Part shown: one piece after another, positions 15,648-24,340 of the stretch
How positions within the stretch are numbered: the stretch's first letter is position 1
How the letters are laid out: each line of letters opens with the position of its first letter
From: Chloroflexota bacterium
Lineage (GTDB): Bacteria; Chloroflexota; UBA11872; UBA12225
DNA: 48,140 bases
Reading direction: 5' to 3'
Assembly (NCBI GenBank): GCA_947446285.1
Contig: CANFGH010000011.1
Coordinates: 1 to 48,140 of the forward strand
Notes under the pieces: generated by a model
What the model saw: only the letters and a program-made list of their open reading frames with translations
Told to the model about the DNA's origin: nothing
The model's database searches: none
Position numbers and translations under genes: made by a program

Positions 15648-16814
15648 GTGAACATCGCCCGCCTTGCAATCGCGGTTACCATGTCGCTTCTTCCCGCGAC
15701 CGCCCTCGCGTCCCCGGCGCACACGCTGGCCCGTGGGGCCGTGGTAGCCCTCACCGGCACCGACCACATATGGGTGGCCGACGACGAAGGAACCTTGCAC
15801 TGGGCCGGAGACACTCGGGCCCTTGCCGACCGGTTTGTGGATTGGGGCGCACGGCAGGAACTCTCGGCGACCGAGATTGCAAGCCTGCCCAAGGGCGATC
15901 CGTGGCTTTCGGCCGGTTTGGTGAAACTTGGGACACCGATCTACCTGGCCAAATGGGAGGCGACTGACGCCGCGCCCCAGCTGCTGCATATCCAGGCAAT
16001 CGACGACGTGGCACTCTTCGGCATCACCGGATCGAACTACGGCACTTTCGTCATGGAAGAAGATGCCTGGAAAGCGCGGTTCGGTTTCGAGGCCGCTTCA
16101 CTCAAGACCGCCGAACTTCCCTCCGCAACCGGGTCACCCGGCGCCAAGACGAATGGGCCAACGCCCGCATCGGCACCTTCGCCCGCGCCAGTCGCAACTC
16201 CAGTCATACCTCCAGCGCCGCCAACGCCGTCCGGTCAGTCCTTCCTGAACCAGGACCTGACAGGCCGAACATTCAACAACGCCGTACTAGTCCGCGCGAA
16301 CTTCACCGGTGCACGGCTCAATGGCGTGCGCCTCTCGAACACCGACCTGACTGGCGCAGTCATGACCAATGCACGCATGGCGAACACGATCCTTGCGGGC
16401 ACCGACCTGATCGATGCGTACCTGGTCGGTGCAGATCTGTCCGGGGCGACCTTCACCGACGTGAACTTCCGCCGGGTCATCCTGGCCGGAACCAACCTCT
16501 CGGGCGCAATCCTCCAGTACGCCGACTTGAACTCCGTCAACCTGTCAGGCGCCACCCTGGACGGTTCGTACCTCTACAAGGCGAACTTCTCCAATGCCAC
16601 CATGGTCGGTGCAAGCCTCAAGGGCATCCATGCGTCCGATGTGAACTTCACGGGCGCCAATCTCGCCGGCGCAAACCTGCGTGACGCCAAGCTGACCGGG
16701 GCGATCCTATCGAGTGCCAATCTGTCTGGCGCCGACCTGACCGGGGCCGACCTTCGTGACGCAAAGTTCGTCGGGACGAACCTCGACGGCGTGATCGGTT
16801 ATGTCAAACCGTAG
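15648..16814 (+). CDS. Exported pentapeptide-repeat protein with N-terminal sensor-like domain
   Basis: 388 aa. GTG start at 15648 with AAGGA about 8 nt upstream; the longer in-frame ATG at 15531 would bury the signal peptide. Residues 1-22 (MNIARLAIAVTMSLLPATALAS) are a signal peptide. Residues ~28-150 form a compact domain with HIWVADDEG, LHWAGDTRALA and GDPWLSAGL, a type I associate with Chloroflexota exported proteins. A Pro/Ala/Ser linker follows (~160-195), then about 190 residues of A(D/N)LxG pentapeptide repeats forming a right-handed beta-helix. The protein ends GVIGYVKP, like the pentapeptide protein at 37521 (GVKGYVPLPV). Partner unknown. Confidence 0.85.
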   Translation: MNIARLAIAVTMSLLPATALASPAHTLARGAVVALTGTDHIWVADDEGTLHWAGDTRALADRFVDWGARQELSATEIASLPKGDPWLSAGLVKLGTPIYLAKWEATDAAPQLLHIQAIDDVALFGITGSNYGTFVMEEDAWKARFGFEAASLKTAELPSATGSPGAKTNGPTPASAPSPAPVATPVIPPAPPTPSGQSFLNQDLTGRTFNNAVLVRANFTGARLNGVRLSNTDLTGAVMTNARMANTILAGTDLIDAYLVGADLSGATFTDVNFRRVILAGTNLSGAILQYADLNSVNLSGATLDGSYLYKANFSNATMVGASLKGIHASDVNFTGANLAGANLRDAKLTGAILSSANLSGADLTGADLRDAKFVGTNLDGVIGYVKP

Positions 16815-16850
16815 TCAACGGCGCTGCTGCAAACCGTAAATCTCTCACCG

Positions 16851-16891
16851 GATGGTGCGCGCGCGACACACTGTCCCACGCGCGCACCATC
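16851..16891. terminator. Bidirectional terminator, 13-bp perfect stem
   Basis: GATGGTGCGCGCG (16851-16863) pairs perfectly with CGCGCGCACCATC (16879-16891) between the pentapeptide gene (ends 16814, +) and the phosphotransferase gene (ends 16928, -). Confidence 0.72.
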
Positions 16892-16927
16892 GACGGAATC
16901 CCCGTCGCCCGTGTCTGGTCCCCGTTG

Positions 16928-17947
16928 CTACCGGCCGACCGACGCAAGTGCATCACGCGCACTATCGAGCAGGACGGCGCGATAGTCGCCGGTTACCCAT
17001 TCGTTGCGCGCAATGCGCAAGAGCGTCGTGGCGAGATGGAACGGGATGCGTGCGCAGATATGCGCGAAGGCATCGTTACGATCCGGAAAGTGGCAGGCGT
17101 ACTCCCACAGGAAGTGCCCGATGAACGGTTCGGCTGCCCGGCGCGAGCCCCGGTTGCGGAGGAAGGCATGCTGCAGTTCCCCGGCAATCCGTCCGACATC
17201 GTATGACCGGTCACCGAAGTGACTGCGTTCGAAGTCGATACCGCCAACCCACATGCCATCCCTGAACAGGAAGTTCGCTGGGGTCGCATCACCATGGAGG
17301 AGTACCTTGCGATCCTCCCACATTGGCCCAAAGCCCATCCACCGTTCCCCGAGTGCCCGGAATTCTCGGTCGGCCGATTCCCCAAGATGCCCGAGCTCGC
17401 GTAACGTCCGCGCCAGCTTCCGCAGGTACTTCACATCCGTGGCAAAAGCCACCGTTTCCTCACGTGCCGTCCGGTTGTGCATCGTGGCCAGGAAGTACGC
17501 CAGCGCCGTCAGACGGGCATGCAGGTCGCCAGACGACTGCTTGCCCTTTGCCACAGCATCGAGGACCACACCAAGAGTCTCCCCCTCGAGATGCTCAAGG
17601 AAGAGTGCCCCGCCGATCTCCGGGACGGCCGCAAATGCCCGCATCACTTGATGGGGATGCCCGTCGAGTCCGATCTCACGCATCCGCTCGATTGCCCGGA
17701 ACTCTCGCAACATGCGATTCGTGATCGCCCCAGATGCGGGGACGCCCGGGCGACCATAGAACTTGCCGATCACCCTGGCGCCACTCTCACGGTCCTCGTA
17801 CTCGAAGACCGCATTCGATCCACCAAGGCGGTACGTCCGGATGCGGGCACGGACGCCGTTCACCCCGAGCTGGGGGAAGACGTGGCGGACAAGGACAGAA
17901 TGAGCCGGATCCGATTTCGGCAAGGGACCTAGGCGTTCGCGTATCAC
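16928..17947 (-). CDS. Aminoglycoside phosphotransferase-family kinase
   Basis: 339 aa. Kinase-like fold with nucleotide loop 'LGGSNAV' (41-47), Lys62 (VIGKFYG), catalytic loop LLHGDATPANFLF (H218-D220, N225) and the metal-binding GGIDFE (D238). The family phosphorylates small molecules (sugars, choline, antibiotics) or acts on other substrates; the substrate is not evident. The GTG start at 17947 has no Shine-Dalgarno site but TACATT lies exactly 6 nt upstream. It stands alone, convergent with the pentapeptide gene. Resistance function should not be assumed. Confidence 0.8.
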   Translation of the reverse strand: MIRERLGPLPKSDPAHSVLVRHVFPQLGVNGVRARIRTYRLGGSNAVFEYEDRESGARVIGKFYGRPGVPASGAITNRMLREFRAIERMREIGLDGHPHQVMRAFAAVPEIGGALFLEHLEGETLGVVLDAVAKGKQSSGDLHARLTALAYFLATMHNRTAREETVAFATDVKYLRKLARTLRELGHLGESADREFRALGERWMGFGPMWEDRKVLLHGDATPANFLFRDGMWVGGIDFERSHFGDRSYDVGRIAGELQHAFLRNRGSRRAAEPFIGHFLWEYACHFPDRNDAFAHICARIPFHLATTLLRIARNEWVTGDYRAVLLDSARDALASVGR

Positions 17948-17953
17948 CGTTCG

Positions 17954-17959
17954 AATGTA
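17954..17959 (-). promoter_or_regulatory. -10 hexamer of leaderless phosphotransferase gene
   Basis: TACATT on the minus strand ends 6 nt before the GTG start at 17947, with no Shine-Dalgarno site. Confidence 0.5.
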
Positions 17960-18111
17960 CCTGACACGCTCCTTAACGAATGGGATGATTCGGATTTCGG
18001 AGGCGAAAGTTGCGTTCCCGGCGTTCCCGGTGGGCCAGGGGCGGCGACGCCACCACTAGGCCCATCGCCCCCGATCACTTGCCCTCTGATTGACCCACCC
18101 GGTTCGCGACC

Positions 18112-19056
18112 CTAGTAGCCGCGTCGGGCGTCGATGACGTTGTGGAGTGCCTCGCCCCTCTCGAACCGGCCTACATTCTCCACGAACATCCCCCAGTTGA
18201 GACTGGTCGTCTGGTGAGAGGTGCCAGACACGTGCGGTGTCAGCAGGACGTTCGGCGCACCCCAGAGTGGGCTACCTTGCTCCAGCGGCTCGTTGCCAAA
18301 GACGTCCAAGCCAGCACCCGCGAGGTGGCCCGAATGCAGCGCCGAGGCGACCGCAGCCTCGTCAACGATCCCACCGCGCGAAAGCACCATCAGGTAGGAC
18401 CGTGGACGCATCGCGTTGATATGCCCCGCATGGAAGAACCCGCGCGTCTCCGGGGTGATCGGGATGGCGACCACGATCACGTCGGACTCCGCCACGAGGG
18501 TCGGCAACCCATCGACCCGCAGCACGCGGTCGACAAATGACGGGCGGGGCACGTCATTCGCGTCGAGGGCGATCACGCGCATGTCGAACGCATGGGCTCG
18601 CTTGGCAATCTCCGTGCCGATGCGCCCAAGGCCGATCACCCCGATGGTCATGCCCGAGATCCCGACGTTATCGAGGTAGTTGCCAGCCCACCGATGCTCC
18701 CGTTGCGCGTCAATCAGGCGCCCGAGTCCCCGAGTGAAGTAGAGAAGCATCGCGAAGGTGTGCTCTGCAATCGTCTGGGCATGGGCGCCGCGCGTATTCG
18801 TCACGGTGACACCCGAATCTGCCAGGCCATCGCAGGCGTGGACCCACTCCACACCTGCCCCGGGCGAATGGATCCACTTCAGTCGATGCGCCGCCCGCAG
18901 CTCCGCCCCGGTCAAGCCACCGCCGTAGACCACATCCGCGTCCCCGATCACATCGACAAGCGAGGCACGCTCCACCTCAACAATCTCAATCCCGGGGTAC
19001 ACCGCTCGTAACGCCGGAACGTCAGCTCCGTGGGACCACGCCATCACAACCTTCAT
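18112..19056 (-). CDS. D-2-hydroxyacid dehydrogenase
   Basis: 314 aa. Rossmann motif GLGRIG (142-147), D165 after strand 2 (NAD-type), catalytic R227 (LSRGG), E256 (GNEPLE) and H275 (TPHVSG). It should reduce a 2-keto acid or oxidise a D-2-hydroxy acid with NAD(H). AGGAGTGTC lies just before the ATG at 19056. It stands alone on the minus strand. It and the enzyme at 9504 are ordinary members of the family, in contrast to the glycine-less pair at 6180 and 45464. The substrate is unknown. Confidence 0.87.
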   Translation of the reverse strand: MKVVMAWSHGADVPALRAVYPGIEIVEVERASLVDVIGDADVVYGGGLTGAELRAAHRLKWIHSPGAGVEWVHACDGLADSGVTVTNTRGAHAQTIAEHTFAMLLYFTRGLGRLIDAQREHRWAGNYLDNVGISGMTIGVIGLGRIGTEIAKRAHAFDMRVIALDANDVPRPSFVDRVLRVDGLPTLVAESDVIVVAIPITPETRGFFHAGHINAMRPRSYLMVLSRGGIVDEAAVASALHSGHLAGAGLDVFGNEPLEQGSPLWGAPNVLLTPHVSGTSHQTTSLNWGMFVENVGRFERGEALHNVIDARRGY

Positions 19057-19363
19057 GACACTCCTGCCTTCCTCAACTCACGCGCTGCACACGGCGCGCC
19101 GAACGTTTCCCCGCGTCCGGTACCCATGCCCGGGGCACGTTAGCGGGGCGGGCGTAATCTACCCCATGGCAGCGTCCATCCCGTCATCCCACCAAGTGAT
19201 GGCCAGCCCCACGGGACTGTCGCCCATTCCTTTACAAAAAGTTGGCCGGACGTCGGCAACCACGCGAACCGATTTGACATCGCCTTAGCAATGGTTGCCG
19301 ATACTCCTGTTGTCGGTCGGGTGGAGCGGATCCACCTCCGAACATCACACGGGAGACAGGCAC
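19057..19363. other. Divergent intergenic region
   Basis: 307 bp between the dehydrogenase start (19056, -) and the secreted-protein start (19364, +), so it should hold both promoters. A perfect TTGACA is at 19274-19279 (+), but I see no good -10 at 16-18 bp; GATACT follows at 20 bp. No gene seen. Confidence 0.4.
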
Positions 19364-19987
19364 ATGAACATCATCACCAAGCGGGCAATCCTCAGTGGCG
19401 CACTGGCAATGGCAATCGCAAGCGGTGCAGCCATTGCAAGTACAAGCGGGTCGGCGTCGGCCCAGACGGAAATGCCCCCGGTCAAGCCAGCGTCGGCCAC
19501 CGGCGCCTACACGCCGGGCAAGAAAAGCGCAGCCTACGAGGCCCGGTACGCCGCCCTTGAAGTCGCCGCCGACACGATCGGGATCACCGAGGAACAGCTG
19601 GACCTAGAACTGCACGACAAGTCCCTGTCGCAGGTTGCCGAGGCACATGGGATCAGCGTGAATGGCCTGAAGGAAGCGATCATCGCCGACGCCACCACCC
19701 GGATCGACGCTCAGGTCGTGGCGGGGGTCCTGACCGCCGAGAAAGCGTCCGAGAGAAAGGCCGGTCTTCCGGAGCACATCGATCGCTTCCTCGCCCATGT
19801 GCATGGGGCACCGCCACCGGCAGGCGGGGGACGCCGTGGGATGAACCCGCCTCCGGGTATCGCGTCCACCCCTCCGGCCGTCACCTCAAGCGCTGCGCTT
19901 GATCCGGTGCGATCGCGCGGGCAAGACCGGCCGGCTCGTCCGGGGGGCATGCGCGGCCCGCGGGGTCCGGTTGCGCCCCAGTCGTAA
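19364..19987 (+). CDS. Secreted small helical protein, unknown function
   Basis: 207 aa. Signal peptide at residues 1-34 (MNIITKRAILSGALAMAIAS... ending SASA). The mature part has a helical unit of the kind 'LSQVAEAHGISVNGLKEAI' followed by 'ADATTRIDAQVVAGVLTAEKA' and a closing 'LPEHIDRFL'. I recognise this style from secreted proteins of Gram-positives and Chloroflexota whose function is not known to me. The C-terminal ~60 residues are Pro/Gly/Arg-rich and probably disordered. ATG at 19364 follows GGGAGACAGG. A strong terminator follows at 20016-20054, so it is a single-gene unit. Confidence 0.72.
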   Translation: MNIITKRAILSGALAMAIASGAAIASTSGSASAQTEMPPVKPASATGAYTPGKKSAAYEARYAALEVAADTIGITEEQLDLELHDKSLSQVAEAHGISVNGLKEAIIADATTRIDAQVVAGVLTAEKASERKAGLPEHIDRFLAHVHGAPPPAGGGRRGMNPPPGIASTPPAVTSSAALDPVRSRGQDRPARPGGMRGPRGPVAPQS

Positions 19988-20015
19988 GACACTTCCACGC
20001 AGATCCCATCCAACT

Positions 20016-20054
20016 ACCCCGGCGGGATCTCCCGTCCGGGGTGGTCTTCTTTTG
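20016..20054 (+). terminator. Intrinsic terminator after secreted-protein gene
   Basis: ACCCCGG (20016-20022) pairs with CCGGGGT (20036-20042), extended inward by CGGGA/TCCCG, and is followed by GTCTTCTTTT, a T-rich tail. This is the most typical rho-independent terminator in the window. Confidence 0.8.
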
Positions 20055-20199
20055 GGCGCGTCAGTTACCTCAATCCATTGGTGTGCCTGGTTGCAATCGC
20101 TCCGCACCTCCGAGACTCGTACAGTCCTTGGGTGCTTCGGCAACGAGGACGGATATGAAGGGTCCGTCGCGAACTACACCCAGGTAAGGACAGGACGTC

Positions 20200-21344
20200 A
20201 TGATCAGCGCGCGCAAGAAGCGACCACGCACGCCCTCAACCAGGCCATAGCGACGCTTGGCGAGACGGGCCTGCAAGCCGCTGCCATCTATCAGGGAACG
20301 ATGGTCGTCAACGCAGTCGCCGGCATCGCTGATGTTGCACCCGGTGCTCTGGTGACCCCGGACACACTCTTCCCGGTCTTGTCCATGTCCAAGGGAGTGA
20401 CCGCCACCATCGTGCACCGGCTGGTGGAGCGCGGTGTCCTTGCCTACGACGAACCGCTCGCCCGGTGGTGGCCAGCGTTCGCGGCGCACGGCAAAGGTGG
20501 CATCACCGTCCGCCACGCGCTCTCGCACCGGACGGGTCTGCAGGCGTTCAAGAACCTCGATCGGTCCGAATACCCGTCGTTGAACGCCACCGGTCGCAAC
20601 CTCGAGGAAGCCACGCCAGACTACGCACCCGGCGCGTCGATGGGCTACCACGGCATGACCTTCGGCACCCTCCTCGGCAAGGTGATCGAAGGCGCGACCG
20701 GCAAACCATTCGCGCAGGTCCTGCATGAAGAGATCACCGGGCCCCTGGGCATCCCCGAGCTGTACCGCGGGGTTCCGGACGTGCCAGCCGTCACCAACCG
20801 GATTGCGGCCCTGTTGCCAAGTGGCATCCCGGACAGCGCCACCGGACTGGTGGAAATGACCGACGCCGAACGTGCGCCACTTGCAGTGACGGAGGCGGAG
20901 AGGGGCAAGCGCGAGTTCCAGACCGGGTGCATGCCGGCCGGAGGCATGATCACCAACGCCGGCAGCATCGTCAGGATGTATGGCGCGATGCGCGAACCCG
21001 GCCTCGATGGCGTGCGGATGCTGACGCCCGAGACGATTGCGAACGCCACCATCCCGTACTTCGGCGCCGATGGCCGGCACATCCAATGGGTGGGACGCAT
21101 GGGACTTGGGTATGTCATTGGCGGTTCGCCGCACCTGGGGTGTGACGTGGTGATCCCATCACCATGGGCGGACTCATTCGGGCACACCGGACTTGGCGGG
21201 TCACTCCCGATGTACTGTCCGTCACGAGACCTTGCCGTGGCCCTGACCAAGAACGCCCTGATGCCCGGGCGCCTCGAATGCCACACGTGGGACCTCGTCA
21301 TGCGGGCAATCACCGGCGCCCTTGGTCTACCGTACGAGGCATAG
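20200..21344 (+). CDS. Serine hydrolase (beta-lactamase class C / esterase family), frame change near start
   Basis: Penicillin-binding-protein-like serine hydrolase with nucleophile motif SMSK, a downstream 'GYHGMTFG' second motif and 'HTGLGGS' as third motif; families of this type cleave esters or peptides. The main frame has no ATG or GTG near a sensible N-terminus. A strong Shine-Dalgarno (AAGGACAGGA) and ATG lie at 20200 in another frame and run into a stop after 16 codons. A (GC)4 run at 20207-20214 separates the two. Removing one GC joins them as MISAQEATTHALNQ... for 380 aa. Alternative: a TTG start near 20091 in the main frame. There is no signal peptide. Confidence 0.75.
20207..20214. 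repeat. (GC)4 dinucleotide run at hydrolase start
   Basis: GCGCGCGC begins 7 nt after the first base of the likely start codon at 20200. One extra GC unit would explain the frame mismatch between the start site and the coding frame. Confidence 0.6.
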
Positions 21345-21484
21345 CGCCAAGGCAGACGCGGTGATTCGCGGTCAGCCGGACCGTTCGATGAAGCGCGGGT
21401 TGCCGCGCCTAGTCCCGCGGTACCCTCTCACCCACGCAATACCGGGTGGCCCTGGCGATAGGTCACCATGCGCGGGTTTGCGCC

Positions 21485-21814
21485 ATGTCAGGAATTGCAA
21501 CGATGACCAGGATGACGGGCGGACGCACTCTTGGTGGCATTCCCTTGCGGGCTGTCCCAAGCCGGGAGGTCCCCTCGCAGGAGAATGAACTCCTGACCAC
21601 CACGTCCGCCCATCTCCGCACCTGGTATCCCGACGGTGTCCCCGCCGATGTCCACCAAGCCGCGCGCCACCTATGCGCGGTGTGGGTCGATTACCGGTTG
21701 CCGATCGAGGATCGCACCCCTGACATCTTGGCCCTCATGGCGATGCACCCCCGCGAGTTACGCCTTCACGACCGCGACAAGGACGACGGGTCCCCGCGCG
21801 ACCGGCGCCGGTAG
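21485..21814 (+). CDS. Hypothetical protein
   Basis: 109 aa. Middle part reads HLRTWYPDGVPADVHQAARHL and DYRLPIEDRTPDILALMAMHP, which looks like an ordinary soluble helical protein. The C-terminus is very charged (HDRDKDDGSPRDRRR). I do not recognise a family. The start is uncertain (21485, or an ATG at 21503); no clear Shine-Dalgarno site. It lies between the hydrolase and thiL on the same strand. Confidence 0.4.
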   Translation: MSGIATMTRMTGGRTLGGIPLRAVPSREVPSQENELLTTTSAHLRTWYPDGVPADVHQAARHLCAVWVDYRLPIEDRTPDILALMAMHPRELRLHDRDKDDGSPRDRRR

Positions 21815-21910
21815 TTCCCGTCGTCCCGGTACTGACCAGCGGGCGTGATCGAATCACGGAAGCAACGCGATGATGCTCTTGCGCTGGCGGTCCGACCGCA
21901 AGGCACCACG

Positions 21911-22894
21911 GTGACCGCCGGTACCGACGAGTTCGCGCTCATCAACCGCTTGGCGTGGTTGCTGGACCCGCCGACGCACGGAATCGGGATTGGTGACGAC
22001 GCGGCGACGTGGTCGCCAACCCCGGGCACGGTGACCGTTGCGACGACCGACATGCTTGTGGAGGGCATCCACTTCCGCCTCGATTGGACCACCCCGGAGG
22101 ACCTCGGCTGGAAGGCGATGGCGGTCAATCTCTCGGACATCGCCGCCATGGGTGCCAGACCCCGTCACGCCTTGGTCTCCATCGCCCTCAAGCCAGACCA
22201 GGCGGGCATCGTGATCGAGATCTACAAGGGGATCGCAGCCCACGCTCGCGCGTCAGGCACGTTCGTCGTGGGCGGGGACACCGTGCGAACGGATGGACCG
22301 CTCACGATCAATGTCACCCTCCTTGGAGAGGCGGACCCGGCACTGATCCTGCGTCGCGACGGGGCACGGCCTGGGGATGTCCTCGCAATCACCGGCACCG
22401 CGGGCGGATCGGCTGCCGGTCTCGCACTGCTGAGCGGTGAACCAACCGATAGCGACCCGGACCGGTCCCGACGCCTTCTGGCCATGCACCACCGGCCATC
22501 ACCACGCCTCCACGCCGGTCCGGCCCTTGCATCACTTGGTGCTCGGTGCGGGATCGATATCAGCGACGGCATTGCCAGCGAGGCGGGCCACCTGGCACGT
22601 TCCAGCAACGTCGCAATCGTGATCGACGTCGACGCGGTTCCATTCCATCCGGATGCCGTTGCGATGTTTGGCCTTGAACGTGCCCGCACCCTTGGCCTGA
22701 ACGGTGGCGAGGACTACGAACTCCTTGTGGCCCTGCCTCTTTCCCTCGTCGACCGTGCGCGTGACGCGATTGCCAGTGAGACGACCCTCACGGTGATCGG
22801 ACGTGTGGTGCAGGACCAGCACGGGGGCCTCGTTACCGCAACGTCTGGCGGATTGCCATTCACACTGGGTGCGGGCGGGTACGTCGCGTTCTAG
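21911..22894 (+). CDS. thiL: Thiamine-monophosphate kinase
   Basis: 327 aa from the GTG at 21911, the usual ThiL length. It phosphorylates thiamine monophosphate to the active cofactor thiamine diphosphate using ATP. Family signatures are all present: DEFALINRL at the N-terminus, GIGDDAA (26-32), TTDMLVEGIHF (45-55), KAMAVNLSDIAAMGA (68-82), GGDT and NGGEDYELL. The frame extends to a GTG at 21845, but the start at 21911 matches the usual ThiL N-terminus and has AAGG 7 nt upstream. No other thiamine gene is nearby. Confidence 0.93.
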   Translation: MTAGTDEFALINRLAWLLDPPTHGIGIGDDAATWSPTPGTVTVATTDMLVEGIHFRLDWTTPEDLGWKAMAVNLSDIAAMGARPRHALVSIALKPDQAGIVIEIYKGIAAHARASGTFVVGGDTVRTDGPLTINVTLLGEADPALILRRDGARPGDVLAITGTAGGSAAGLALLSGEPTDSDPDRSRRLLAMHHRPSPRLHAGPALASLGARCGIDISDGIASEAGHLARSSNVAIVIDVDAVPFHPDAVAMFGLERARTLGLNGGEDYELLVALPLSLVDRARDAIASETTLTVIGRVVQDQHGGLVTATSGGLPFTLGAGGYVAF

Positions 22895-22928
22895 GGTGGA
22901 GGACACGGCGATCTGACCAAATGCCGGA

Positions 22929-22957
22929 GCGACCGGCGAACAAATCGGTCCGGTCGC
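22929..22957 (+). terminator. Hairpin after thiL
   Basis: GCGACCGG (22929-22936) pairs perfectly with CCGGTCGC (22950-22957), 35 nt after the thiL stop. No real T-tract follows. Confidence 0.4.
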
Positions 22958-22972
22958 GTACGCTTCTTGTCA

Positions 22973-23118
22973 TGGACACGTCGTTCCACACGTTGGTGAA
23001 GACCGAGTGCGGGCGCTCCCAATTGGCCGAATTGCAGGCAAAGTCGGGACCGTTCGCGCGTCTCCGCCTCATGTGGTTTCTCGCCATCGCAACCGTGCGG
23101 GATTTGGCAAAGCGCTAG
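22973..23118 (+). CDS. Possible small protein, 48 aa
   Basis: ATG at 22973 opens a 48-residue frame (MDTSFHTLVKTECGRSQ...) with one hydrophobic helix (LRLMWFLAIA). TACGCT ends 7 nt before the ATG, close to the leaderless pattern seen elsewhere. No homology is recognised, and chance ORFs of this size are common at this GC content. The rest of 22895-23311 shows nothing else. Confidence 0.22.
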
Positions 23119-23311
23119 GTCGTGTCGGCGACGCGTTCGGCACTCACGCCACACTCACAACGCCGATCCGGGCCTCGTGTCACAACCGAGGCTTGCTCGG
23201 ACCCTTCACATCGAAGTGACAACGGCGCAACTCACTTCCATTGGCCGGTCGCCTGCAAACGAGGATCGGGCACTGGGTACGCCACGAGGCCGATCCCGAG
23301 AGGATCACGCC

Positions 23312-23914
23312 GTGAGGACGATAAGAACATCGGTTTCCGATCCCATCAACGTTTCGTTGCTTGACGCTTCAGCCCACGGCCTGACGGGGACCATCGGGGT
23401 CACCTTTGCCCCGGGCAAGGTCGACCTGTCGCGAGGCTGGGACCGTGACCTCGAGGCTGATCTCACCCGGTTGCGCAGTGCGTTCGGGATCGATGTGATC
23501 GTCTCGCTGATGGAACCATGGGAGTACGACGACCTCGGCATCGCCGACCTCGCAACCCGTGCTGAGGCTCTCGGGATGACCGTGATCCTGTTTCCGATCA
23601 AGGACAAGAACGCCCCGGGCACCGGGACCGAGGACGCGTTCATCAAGCTCATCCGGGACGTCATCGCGTTGGCCTCGTCAGGCAAGAATATCTTGATCCA
23701 CTGCAGGGGTGGACGGGGACGTTCGGGCACCATAGTGTCAAGCGTCCTCGTTGCCCGTGGCCATGCACCGGGAATTGCCCTGGACAAGTTCCGGGCTGCC
23801 CGCCTGACGCGGACCGCCATAGACCTGCAGGAAGCGTGGGTCCACGCCCTCGCGGGTCGGTACGGCGATGACGCTCGGTGGCCAGGCATCGGCAATCCCG
23901 AACCTGCCAAATGA
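23312..23914 (+). CDS. Dual-specificity / protein-tyrosine phosphatase-like protein
   Basis: 200 aa. The P-loop HCRGGRGRSG contains the cysteine nucleophile C131 and R137 (C-x5-R). D98 in FPIKDKNAP is the likely general acid. The layout resembles small cyclin-dependent-kinase-inhibitor-3-like dual-specificity phosphatases found in many bacteria, which dephosphorylate proteins or small phosphorylated molecules. GTG start at 23312 with GAGAGGA upstream; the frame upstream of it lacks family character. It is cytosolic and stands alone. The substrate is unknown. Confidence 0.85.
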   Translation: MRTIRTSVSDPINVSLLDASAHGLTGTIGVTFAPGKVDLSRGWDRDLEADLTRLRSAFGIDVIVSLMEPWEYDDLGIADLATRAEALGMTVILFPIKDKNAPGTGTEDAFIKLIRDVIALASSGKNILIHCRGGRGRSGTIVSSVLVARGHAPGIALDKFRAARLTRTAIDLQEAWVHALAGRYGDDARWPGIGNPEPAK

Positions 23915-24340
23915 CGCATTTCGGTTGATCCTCCGGGATCGCTCCCAAAATCCCCACGGGGCGGGCGACGCGGGCGCAGTCTCCGGAGCCACGGCTTTTA
24001 CCAGCATGCCGGCGGGTTGGGGTTGATCTGGCTCGGGTTCAACGTGGTGCCACTCGGGCTTCGTACCCGACAAACCTGAAACGACTGGTGTAGAGTGCGC
24101 TTCGGGCTCGCGTCCGTGATTGATCATCCCGGAACGCAGGCAACGGTTCCCGCACCAGTGGTCCGGTCGGCATCCAGGCACGCTTCCCGTTCGGGTTGAG
24201 CCTGAGGATCCGACCCGGCCCCTCTACGGCCTCCGCCCCGCGCTCCGATTGGTCTCCAGCAGGCGTCACCCCCGTGACGTGCGTCCATTACCGGTTCCGG
24301 AATGACGGAGCGGACTCTTGCCCGAACCCGGAGCCAGCAC
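23915..24340. other. Intergenic stretch without visible gene
   Basis: 426 bp between the phosphatase and the efflux operon. I see no coding character on either strand and no clear terminator or promoter. An in-frame ATG at 24302 would extend the next gene upstream but has no Shine-Dalgarno site. Confidence 0.5.

Noticed and set aside
16928-17947. Antibiotic resistance kinase
   Set aside because: Only the general kinase motifs are present; nothing identifies an antibiotic substrate and no mobile element is adjacent.
19899-20199. Upstream extension of the serine hydrolase frame to 19899
   Set aside because: It overlaps the secreted-protein gene and the strong terminator at 20016-20054, and has no family character.
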